Shown: piece by piece, positions 9,896-19,890 of the stretch
Layout of the letters: the number at the start of each line of letters is the position of its first letter
How positions within the stretch are numbered: the stretch's first letter is position 1
Source: Rhynchopus euleeides
Lineage: Eukaryota; Euglenozoa; Diplonemea; Diplonemida; Diplonemidae
Direction of reading: 5' to 3'
Assembly: GCA_963210315.1 (NCBI GenBank)
Contig: OY723268.1
Location: 1-64,000, forward strand
Length of the DNA: 64,000 nt
The notes under the pieces: generated by a model
What the model saw: only the letters and a program-made list of their open reading frames with translations
Told to the model about the DNA's origin: nothing
Databases searched by the model: none
Made by a program: the position numbers and the translations under genes

Positions 9896-10746
9896 GGGCC
9901 AGAGTGGTCGAACCTGCAAGGAGCAGGTCCCCGCTCGACTACGTAGAGTATAGAGTAGAGTTTTGAGTAGAGGTAGATCCCCCCCCCTAGACCAGATGCC
10001 TTTGTGCAGTAGAGCACACACAGGTGCTGTGAATACCCCCTTCTCCGTCCCCCCCCCCCCCCCCCTCCCCCCCCAACTCCCCCTCGCGGCAGGCACGGTC
10101 GGCCCGACGAGTCAGTTCAGTGTTGTCCCTCAACGAGACCCCCCTGTCCCCGGCCCTGTGAGCACCACAGCACCAGGGAATAGGCATCCCAACTCACAGG
10201 ACCCACCGCCGTCACTGCATGCCCCTCTGCCCCGCGTTTCGTTACCTTCTCTGCCAGGTCACGGGTCCCCCCTCCAGGTGCCCTCCCGCCTCATCCCTTT
10301 TTACCCCCGTCGTTGCCCGTTTTGGCGCCCCCGATAGGCGGACCCAGGGAGCCTCGTCAAAGTGCCATCCCTACAGGAGATCGCCCTGGTTTTGGCCCCC
10401 ATGAGCACCATGGCACCAGTAATCCAGGAAATTTGGCTCCCTGGATCCACCGTCACTGCTATTCTTGTCCTTCTGCATTACCTTTCACGCTTATTTGCCT
10501 TCGGACTGGGTCATGGGATGGAAGAGGGCGGTCGGGGTCTGGGGAAGTGAGGATGTGTGTCAAGACCTTGTCTCGTTGTGCCTGGGAGGTTTGGTGGTGG
10601 ATGGGATGAGACACAGGCCATTGTGCCCAGAGAGCGCATGAGAGAGAGGGATTTGAGGCCCCCCGCCCCCAGGTTCCCTGCCCACCTGGACGGACCCAAG
10701 TGCCTCACACCGGTTCTCTCCCCACCCGGTGGTCCACCTGACGGGC
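9896..10746 (+). other. 3' untranslated region of the retrotransposon (copy A)
   Basis: No gene. It includes GTAGAGTATAGAGTAGAG-type short repeats (9941-9971), poly-C, and the final approximately 450 bp that recur in inverted orientation as nested insertions at 11181-11653 and 20265-20737. Equivalent regions are 18983-19833 (B), 28140-28946 (C) and 32917-33733 (D). Confidence 0.8.
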
Positions 10747-10804
10747 AAAAAAAAAATCCCAGTCCCCCCCTTCCCACCCCCGACACACGCGAGCGCGAGT
10801 CGCG

Positions 10805-13800
10805 ATGGAGGCGCGAGACGTGCCTGGCCGTGGGCACGCGAGGAGGCGAGGGCAGTGGGCCCTCATGGCGCTGCTGGTGGCGGCGCTCCCGCCCCCAGCG
10901 GGTGAGCAGCCCGGGTCGCCCCCGGTAGCGAGGGAGACGGGGGGGTCGCAGCCCCCCACACGAGTGCAGCCCGGGCCGCCCCCGGTAGCGGCAGAAGCGC
11001 GGGGGTCGCAACCCCCCGCACGAGTGCAGCCCGGGCCGCCCCCGGTAGCGGCGAGAGCAGCAGCGACGGCAGCGGCGGCGTCGGCAGCGCCGGGGCAGGC
11101 AGGGCCGGGGGAGGGTGGGTTCCACACGGGCCCCCCAACAACAGCACACCGGTCTTTTTTTTTTTTTTTTTTTTTTTTTTGAAGCCGCTGCACCGACTGC
11201 CCGTCAGGTGGACCACCGGGTGGGGAGAGAACCGGTGTGAGGCACTTGGGTCCGTCCAGGTGGGCAGGGAACCTGGGGGCGGGGGGCCTCAAATCCCTCT
11301 CTCTCATGCGCTCTCTGGGCACAATGGCCTGTGTCTCATCCCATCCACCACCAAACCTCCCAGGCACAACGAGACAAGGTCTTGACACACATCCTCACTT
11401 CCCCAGACCCCGACCGCCCTCTTCCATCCCATGACCCAGTCCGAAGGCAAATAAGCGTGAAAGGTAATGCAGAAGGACAAGAATAGCAGTGACGGTGGAT
11501 CCAGGGAGCCAAATTTCCTGGATTACTGGTGCCATGGTGCTCATGGGGGCCAAAACCAGGGCGATCTCCTGTAGGGATGGCACTTTGACGAGGCTCCCTG
11601 GGTCCGCCTATCGGGGGCGCCAAAACGGGCAACGACGGGGGTAAAAAGGGATGAAAAAAAAAAAAAAAAAAGCACACCGGTCTGACCCACCGGCTTTATG
11701 CACCCCCCAACGGCACTCCCCGACGGCTGCGGAAGGGTCGCGGCCCCCCCTCGTGCAGGCAGCGGCGGTCACCGTTGCAGAGGGAGCAGCAGAGGCAGCA
11801 GCAGGGCGGGTGACAGCTTCCCGCCCCAACCCCCTCCCTCACGTCATGTGGGGGGTCGGCTGGGCGTGGGGGTCAGGGCGGGTGGTGGGAGGCCTCCCCC
11901 CCCCCAGGGGGGACTCGTTCGGGTGGGAGGGTGTGTTAGGACAGTATGGGGCAGGGGAGGGAAGGGCCAATATACCACACCCCCGACTCCCGTGCTTTTT
12001 TGTCCCCCCACCCGCTCAGTCCCACGCTCCCCCCGCTGCCCTCCCCCTTATCGCATCGCAACATCCCCCCACATTCCGTCTCTCACGTTCTCCCCCTCCG
12101 TCTCCGCCCCCCAGTGCACCAGGGGTGGAGGGGCAAGCTGGGGTTTTCGAGTATAGCGGGCCCAGTCCCCACCTCGCACCATGTAACTCCCTCGTGCCCC
12201 ATCCACTCATCTCCTGCCCCCCTCCTCACACGTTCCCCCAGCCCAAGTGTCACCGCACCTTGCCATCACGGGGAAAATCGGGGATAGTGGGGCAGGCGGG
12301 GATCTCGCCCCCGGCGCCCCCACCGACGCACCGCCCCGCCGCCCCACCACCCCAGCCGCTGAGCAGCAGGGAGAGCTGTACTCCCAGCAGGGAAACAACG
12401 CCAGCGGTGCCCCGGCAGGGGACCGATCCACTAGTCAGGGTACGTGGATGCCAGCATGTCGGGGCTGGTCTGGGGACCCTCCTGTTGGAGCGGAGTGCAG
12501 CTCGGGCGTCCCAACTGCTCGTGGCTGGGGTTTACCCCCTGGCGCCCTGGCAGAGGGCTGGGACGACGGCGAGAGGCGCAGGTGGGTGCGGATGCGCCTC
12601 CCCAGGCAGTGGAGACGGCCGCGGGCTCGGGCAGTCCGCCGCGCGGCGATGAAGCGTCGCGCCCCCAGTCGCCAGCGGGCAGGCCTGCGCGGGACGTCCC
12701 CCCCCTCCCTTCGAGGGGTGATCTGGTCCCTCCTCCGACAGGCGATGTGGAGGCCGCTCATGTGGGGGCTCCGGTCATACGCGTCTCCCCAGAGCTGGGT
12801 GGGCCTAGCGAGGGCGGCGGTGTCGGCGTGCAGGCGGGGTCTGAGCGAAGCGAGTAGGGACTGCTGGTCCGTAGTGGCGCGCCTGTGTGGTCGGGCCCCG
12901 CGCCGTCACGGGATGTCACGCCGCCCTCGGCACTGGGTCGCCCGGCGTCCCGCGAGGCCGATGTGCCTGAGGCGCCGGGCCGTCAGGGGCATCCGCCTCC
13001 ACGCGAGGGCCCTCCACTCCCCTTCGTCCCTCCCAGGCACGCGTTGGACCGGAGGGGGGCGGCTGGCTTGGGACAGACAAGATGAGATCCTGTTCGACTG
13101 GCTCGTCTTCCGCGAGGATCTGGCCAGAGACACCTTGGAGAGGGTGCTGACGAGACATGTCGCCGACGACCCCAGGGCGTCCCTCCCGGACCTCGCGGCG
13201 GCCCGGACCAGGGTGCGGAGGAAGCTGGAGGCCCTGCCTTTGCCCGACTACGCCCCTGTTTGGACTGAGCCGAGCCCGGCTCTGCGGGATACCCCTGGCG
13301 GACCAACGGAAGGCGCCCACATCCCATGCGACGCGATGCGCGGTGGCGCTGACGACGATGACGCTATGGGAGAAGCGCAAGGCGAGAGGGATGCGGTTGA
13401 TGACCTCCTCAGGGATTTCGGCGCGACCCGCGTGCCCAACGCGGCGCAGGGCGACTGCGGTTTCTTCGCCATCGGGGTCCCCGCAGCAGACATCGCACTC
13501 AGGCGCCAGGACCTCTCGGAGGCTGCGAAGAAGTTGCAGGCACTCACAGACCTTTTCGGCGGAGACAAGGCCCAACACCTCGCCTATGCAGCCAACCTCG
13601 CCAGGCCCAGCAGCTGGATGGATCACCTCGCGCTGCAACTCGCGGCCAGGGTGTGGAGCATTCACATCGTCGTGGTCCAGGGCGGCGAGCACCCCATCGT
13701 CTCCATCCGCCCAGCGAAGGTGCCCGACAAGGAGCTTCTGCAGAAGACCAGGGTGATAGCCCTGACGGGGCAGCATTTCGAGGGTGTCAGCATCCCGCGG

Positions 13801-15364
13801 GCCGAGCTGCACGGGCTGGTCAACAGAGCCGAGCCGGCCTTCCTCACGCGGTCCAACGCGAGGATGGCGGAGCTGCAGACTGCTGAGGGGCAGGAGGAGC
13901 TCGACGTGGGGTCAAAGCTGGTCGAGCGCTCCACTGCCAGGCTGTACTGCCCGCACGACTCCTGCAGGACGTCCCTCATGCAGGCGGGCATCCCCATCCT
14001 GCCGACGTCGATGAAGGATCACCTCAACCGACACCTCGAGAAGGGGGACGTCTTGAGCAGGGGGACGCTCCGGGCCCTCAAATTCGCCCAGTGCCTCAAG
14101 TGCGATAAGGTGATCACGCTTGGAGACCACCAGTCCTGCACCGCCTGCCGCAAAGACCTCGAGCCCGAGCCGGAGGCGCAGGCCGTGGGGGCGGACATCC
14201 CGGCTGGGGAACTCCCCTCCGTCGAGGAACTCCGCCGGCACAACATCCGGGTCTGGGAAAAGGTGCCAAAACCGCTCGTCAAGGCATGGACCGCGGCCCT
14301 CAGCGAGGCCGCACGGGAGACCGCCGCACGCAACTCCGTCGCAGCGTGGACCATCCTCCTCATGGCCCCGCTCGTCCTCCTCCGCTCGGCGAGGATGGGG
14401 GGAGCGAAGAGCAAGGTCACCCTCCGCGAGCGCCAGAAGGTTTTCTACCGGTGGAAGAGGGGCGAGTACGCCACGCTCTGGGAGGAGGCCCGCGAGGCCA
14501 GCAAGCGCCAGGGGGGCACGGGGTCCCGCGGGAGCGCACCGCCGCGCTTGTCCGATGAGGAGAGATGGGAGCGGCGGGTCGGTCAACTGGCGCGGCAGAA
14601 CCGGGTCTCAGCAGCCCACAAGCACCTCGTCCCGGCCAAAGTCGCCCCCAGCACGACGGAGACCCTGAAGAAGCTGCAGGGCAAACACCCGGAGGGTGGA
14701 GCGGTCCACCTGGAGCGGACCGTGCCCGCGGAGAAGTGCAAGGCGTTCACGCCGGCTGACGTCTTCCGAGCGGTGAAGTCCTTCCCCAACGGGTCGTCGG
14801 GCGGGCAGATGGGTTTGCGTCCAGACCACGTCCGCCAAGCCCTGGAGTGCAAGGATGCGCTGGGAGCCAAGCCGACGGCCATGCTCACCCAGGTCATTAA
14901 CCGGATGGTCAAGGGTGCCGTGCCCCAGGAGGTGATGCCTGTGCTCGGGGGCGCGAAGCTTTCGGCCCTGGTGAAGGGTGACGAGGACGTTCGGCCCATT
15001 GCCTGCGGAGAGACGCTCCGACGCCTCGCCGCAAAACTCCTCTCGACGCGTCATAAGGGGGACGCACGGCGCATCCTCATGCGGGGTCGCCAAGTTGGGG
15101 TAGCTGTGCAGAGGGGGCTGGAGGCCGCGGCGTCAGTAGTGGCGCAGTACGCGGAGCGCTCGAGGGAAAAGGAGGACGCCGTGATCCTCAAGATCGACTA
15201 CGCCAACGCGTTCAACTCGATCGACCGCGGGACCTTCCTCAAGGTCGTCGAGAGGCACATCCCCGGCCTGCTGCCCTTCGTCGCGTGGTGTTACGACTCC
15301 CCCTCCACCCTCACCTACGGCGAAGGGGTGGTGTCTTCATCGTGTGGGGTGCAGCAAGGCGACC
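10805..15364 (+). pseudogene. Retrotransposon polyprotein N-terminal part: Pro-rich head, OTU-like, zinc fingers, truncated RT (copy B)
   Basis: The frame starting ATG 10805 runs to the nested insertion and resumes after it with the duplicated AHRS residues, so the ancestral frame probably began at or before 10805. A missing C near 12220 then shifts phase; the frame open from 12247 carries the rest. Features: three approximately 20-residue Pro/Gly/Val repeats (10900-11060); OTU-like domain with QGDC (Cys codon 13456) and downstream HF (His codon 13774), lacking the usual leading Asp; C2H2 finger 13948-14034; C2-C2 ribbon about 14092-14150; RT from about 14750 with RPI, KIDYANAFNSID (Asp codon 15196) and GVQQGD. 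The frame stays open to 15777 but is in the wrong phase beyond 15364. Confidence 0.8.
11143..11683 (-). mobile_element. Nested 5'-truncated fragment of the same retrotransposon, minus strand (in copy B)
   Basis: About 473 bp (11181-11653) match the reverse complement of the element's 3' end. The flanks are a 13-bp target-site duplication AGCACACCGGTCT (11143-11155 and 11671-11683). A T-run at 11155-11180 is the expected poly(A) tail of a minus-strand insertion. Unusually an A-run (11654-11671) sits at the other, 5'-truncated end. It splits the host frame. Confidence 0.9.
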
Positions 15365-18300
15365 TTGATCGGGTCGGCAGCCTTCTGCGAGAGCTACATG
15401 GACAAGAAGCTCTTGGAGTTCCAGCCGTACCTCGACGCCTTGGCCAAGCTCCAGGACAAGCAGGTCGGCCTCGCCCTTCTCCGCCACTGCGAGGGGTTCG
15501 CCCGCCTCGTGTTTTACATGAGGGCTATGGGACACAAGGGGGTTACGGAGTACCTCCGGAAGAGCGACGCCTCCGTGGAGAAGTGCCTCGCCCGGATCCT
15601 CGCCCTCGAGGACGACGTGCTGCCGGAATCAGTCATGCGGCAGGCCACCATGCCGGTGAGGCTCGGGGGCCTGGGGATTCGACGCGCCGCCGAACACTGG
15701 CATGCAGCCGCCCTGGCGTCCACGGCGAACGGCCACTCCTTGTGCCGGGAGCTCGACCCCAACTTCACGTGGGATGAGGAGGGATGGGAGACCACCTGCC
15801 TCGCTCACAACAACGCTGTGGACGAGGACGAACGGCGCGACCCCACGCAAGCCCCCGTGGGGGATGTCGAGCAGAGGGAACTCTCCCGCGCGATCGTCAG
15901 CCGCCAGTACCGCGAGCTGTTCGAAGAGTCCGACGCCCACGACAGAGCCCGCCTGCGATCGCTGTCGCTGCCCCACGCCGGCGCTTTCCTCGGGGGGAAG
16001 CTCTCGGAGAACAGCCGCATCGAGGGTCGCCAGATGATCGCCGTGTCACGCGCCCGCCTTGGCATTCCCCTCTTCGAGCCGGATACCGTCTGCGAGAAGT
16101 GCGGCAGGGAACTGGACGAGATGGGAACCCACGCCTTCGACTGCAACCAGGGCGGGGCTTTAACCCGCAGACACGACGCCACCCGGGACGCCCTGTTCGC
16201 CCTGGCACAGGAGGCGGGCACGAACCCCGAGATGGAGTCTCTGCATCTCCTGCAGGATGGGCAGCGCCCGGGCGACCTCGTGACTAGGAGGATCTGGCCA
16301 CGAGTCATTGACATCACCGTCAAGAACCCCGTGGCCGCTTCTTACGTGCAGGCGGCAGCCCGTTTCACGGGAGCGGCGGCAGCCCAGGGCGAGGCGACGA
16401 AGAACCGGCAGTACCGGGACGCGTGTGCGGCGCGAGGCCTCGTGTTCGCCCCCTACGCCATGGAGTTGTTCGGCGGCCTCGCCCCCTCGGCACACTCCGT
16501 CTTCTCGAAGCTCGGGCGCCTTGCGGCGGAGCGGACAGGAGCGAGCCGAGTGCAGCTGACGCAGGAGTACGCGTGCAGGGTGAACTCCGCCTTCAACAAC
16601 ACCCTGGGCGCCACCCTGCTCGAGTGCGGGGAGCTTACGAAGGCTTGCCGGTCGCTGGCCCGCGACAGAGTCGAGGTGGAGGCCGCCCCACCCCTGGACC
16701 CCGACCACTTCATCAGGTTCGAGCCGGACCAGGTCGGCCAGGGTGCTGCATTCGAAGACACCGACCCGGACGACGCGGAGGGACAAGGCCACCAGGCGGT
16801 GCCCCCTCCCTCAGACGAGCCCCTGCGTCCCGCCCAGAAACCCGTAGACCGCGAGCCGCCGACGCCGGAAGACCTGGTGCGTGAATGGCGGTCTGCCCAC
16901 AACGGTGTAGGGGTGTCCTTCACCTCGCTGATGGGGGGCTTGGGGAACCTCCTGCCGGCGGTGTTCCAGGTGCAGCAGCTGGGGGGAGGTGGCGCGGGGG
17001 GGGTGCCCACGGATGCGCTGGTGGCCCTCGCGGACGGCTTCGCCTCGTCAGGGACCCCGATGGAGGCAGGGCCACTCCGCAGACAGGCCGTCGCCCGGGT
17101 ACGATCCTCCCCCGAACTGTCGGGGCTCCTGGCAGACCCAGCGGCGTGGGCCAGCCGCATGTCCGCTTTCGAGGGGGGAGACGAAGCGACGTGGGCCGAC
17201 GACGTGCTCATTCGCGGGGCGGCGTGCGTGCTGCGGAGGCACATCATCGTCTTCCGCGACTACCGCGCGCCGACAGTGTGCGACCCCGGGTGCAAGCCGA
17301 TCGCCACCGCGGTCGCCCTCGGGGGAGTAGGCGACCGCTTCCAGGCGCTCACCCTGCCGGCGGACGTGCAGGAGTTGGTGGGCGGGAGCACGACTGGGCC
17401 CCGGCCTACCGTACGCGCGGGCCCGCGGCTGCGAACTGAGCGGGCGGAGGGGGAGCAGGACGTGACGGAGTTCTGCCAGTTCTGCGAAGCGGACTTCTCC
17501 ACGCAGGACACCCACGGCAGGTGTGTACACTGCCTCAGAGCCAGCTGCCCTGACTGTGTCGAGCACGTCACGGACCCCTGCCAGTGCGGGCGCACGGAGC
17601 CGACGACGGTGGTGCAGGAGGAGGTGATGGATGACGACGAGGACAGCACCGACAGCGAGGACGCCGGTCCCCCGCCGCCGCCCCCGGGGCCGGCCCCCGA
17701 GCCGGCGGACGATGTCCTGACCCGGTGGCTGACCGCGAGGGAGCACGCGCTTCCGGGAGTCACCACCGCGAAGCAGCAGAGCGTGCTGGAGATGCCGGAC
17801 GTGCAGGACTTCCGGTTCACCCCCGGGAACTGCTTCTTCGACGCCCTCACGTCCCTCCTCGGCGAGGCCGGCGCGACTGCAGACGGCCTGCGGCAGTACG
17901 TCGTGAAGGTGGTCGGCGACCACGCTGACCTGAGGAGCAGGGCGGAGCCCTCCTACGAGGAGTGGGCGCGGCAGATGTGCGAGTCCGGCAGCATGAACGT
18001 TGCGTCGTGGGCCGACGAGCTGACGCTGCAGGGGGCCGCGCGGGCGACGGGCTCCCCGATCGTCGTGCTCGCTGATGACACTGCACCGCGGATATACCGC
18101 CCCCTGAGGAAGCCGTACGGGCCTGTCGCGGGTGTCAAGTTCAAGACATCGCACTACAGCCCACTCCACATCTCGGAGCAGGTGCGGTCCTTCGTGCTCC
18201 GCCTCGCACCGGCCGTACCCCTCGTCTCCACCGGCTGCCGAGGCGCAGAGGCTGGCCTCCACATGGTCCGAGTAGACGGGGGGACAGCCGAACTGTCGGT

Positions 18301-18982
18301 GCTGTGTGTCAGATGTGAGCAGCCGTTTGACACCCGAACGCCCCACTGGGAATGCATAGGCTGCAATCGCCTAGCGTGCACGGGCTGTGTGTCGGACGGA
18401 GAGACATGTACCCGTCCGCCGGACCGAGGAGGCGACGGGGCTGCGACGGACGGTAACGCACACACGACCTCGGGCGGCTCTCCCTCTGCTTCTACAGCAC
18501 CAGCCCCCTCGTCGAACGCGACCGCTCAGCCCTCCACCTCCTCCACCGACTCCACCTCCGACGCGCAGCAGGGCGGCTCCACCAGCGAGAACGCACCAGC
18601 CCCCTCAGCGTCGCAGCACACAGGCAAGCGGAAGGCCGACCGTGACGTGTCAGCCTCTCCCCCGGACAGGAAGCGCAGCGCGACGGCTGCCGACAAAGGC
18701 ACCCCAGCTGACGACGCCGACGTCCCCAAGACGGTGGCTGAATGGGACGCCCTGTTCACCCCAGAGCCTGGCTCCCCGGAGGAGGAGTTCAAGTCCGCGA
18801 GGCGAGCCCTGCATGCGTGGCGTTGCAAGGTCCGCCTCCAAGACAGAGAGGAGCAGAGGCTGTACAATAACCTCAACTCGAGGATGTACACCGCAGCGGG
18901 CATGCGTCGCGCGACAGCGGGGACAGCGTCCCAGGGATCACGCCGCGCCGCGCCGCGCGCGACAGGCGCCGCCACCCAGTGA
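15365..18982 (+). pseudogene. Retrotransposon polyprotein C-terminal part: RT thumb, CCHC, RLE, OTU-like x2, zinc modules (copy B)
   Basis: After the deletion point the sequence continues in another phase with LIGSAAFCESYMDKK, the region that normally follows the YxDD box, RT motif D and the linker. From here the order is as in copy A: thumb ending GGLGIRRA, CCHC, RLE, inactive OTU-like domain, zinc module, OTU-like domain with intact Cys and His, zinc module, basic tail. It ends at the same stop as copy A. The frame is open upstream to 15344, but that Met lies within the shifted RT sequence. Confidence 0.82.
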
Positions 18983-19890
18983 GGGCCAGAGTGGTCGAAC
19001 CTGCAAGGAGCAGGTCCCCGCTCGACTACGTAGAGTATAGAGTAGAGTTTTGAGTAGAGGTAGATCCCCCCCCCTAGACCAGATGCCTTTGTGCAGTAGA
19101 GCACACACAGGTGCTGTGAATACCCCCTTCTCCGTCCCCCCCCCCCCCCCCCTCCCCCCCCAACTCCCCCTCGCGGCAGGCACGGTCGGCCCGACGAGTC
19201 AGTTCAGTGTTGTCCCTCAACGAGACCCCCCTGTCCCCGGCCCTGTGAGCACCACAGCACCAGGGAATAGGCATCCCAACTCACAGGACCCACCGCCGTC
19301 ACTGCATGCCCCTCTGCCCCGCGTTTCGTTACCTTCTCTGCCAGGTCACGGGTCCCCCCTCCAGGTGCCCTCCCGCCTCATCCCTTTTTACCCCCGTCGT
19401 TGCCCGTTTTGGCGCCCCCGATAGGCGGACCCAGGGAGCCTCGTCAAAGTGCCATCCCTACAGGAGATCGCCCTGGTTTTGGCCCCCATGAGCACCATGG
19501 CACCAGTAATCCAGGAAATTTGGCTCCCTGGATCCACCGTCACTGCTATTCTTGTCCTTCTGCATTACCTTTCACGCTTATTTGCCTTCGGACTGGGTCA
19601 TGGGATGGAAGAGGGCGGTCGGGGTCTGGGGAAGTGAGGATGTGTGTCAAGACCTTGTCTCGTTGTGCCTGGGAGGTTTGGTGGTGGATGGGATGAGACA
19701 CAGGCCATTCTGCCCAGAGAGCGCATGAGAGAGAGGGATTTGAGGCCCCCCGCCCCCAGGTTCCCTGCCCACCTGGACGGACCCAAGTGCCTCACACCGG
19801 TTCTCTCCCCACCCGGTGGTCCACCTGACGGGCAAAAAAAAATCCCAGTCCCCCCCTTCCCACCCCCGACACACGCGAGCGCGAGTCGCG

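Larger units (their letters stand above)
6545..10756 (+). mobile_element. RLE-class non-LTR retrotransposon, copy A (5'-truncated)
   Basis: Homology to copies B and C begins at 6545, at the sequence GTCATGCGGCA, directly after the transposase-like frame. The copy holds the C-terminal half of the polyprotein, an approximately 850-bp 3' untranslated region with a long C-run (about 10050-10064), and an A10 tail at 10747-10756. The tail follows GACGGGC, whereas copy D and the nested fragments continue with GTCGGTGCAGCGGCTTC, so copy A ends about 17 bases early. Confidence 0.85.
10757..19842 (+). mobile_element. RLE-class non-LTR retrotransposon, copy B (full-length structure, inactive)
   Basis: It begins at TCCCAGTCCCCCC immediately after the poly(A) of copy A and ends with an A9 tail at 19834-19842. 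It contains a 5' region, an N-terminal coding part, RT, and the C-terminal half. Three lesions are visible: a nested retroelement fragment (11143-11683), a C-run of 6 instead of 7 at about 12216-12221 that breaks the frame, and loss of the RT palm after QQGD at 15364. The repeat period to copy C is 9086 bp. Confidence 0.85.

Noticed and set aside
12247..12300. ATG at 12247 as the true start of the copy B polyprotein
   Set aside because: It is only the first Met after a one-base frame shift in a C-run; the same region is internal in copy C.
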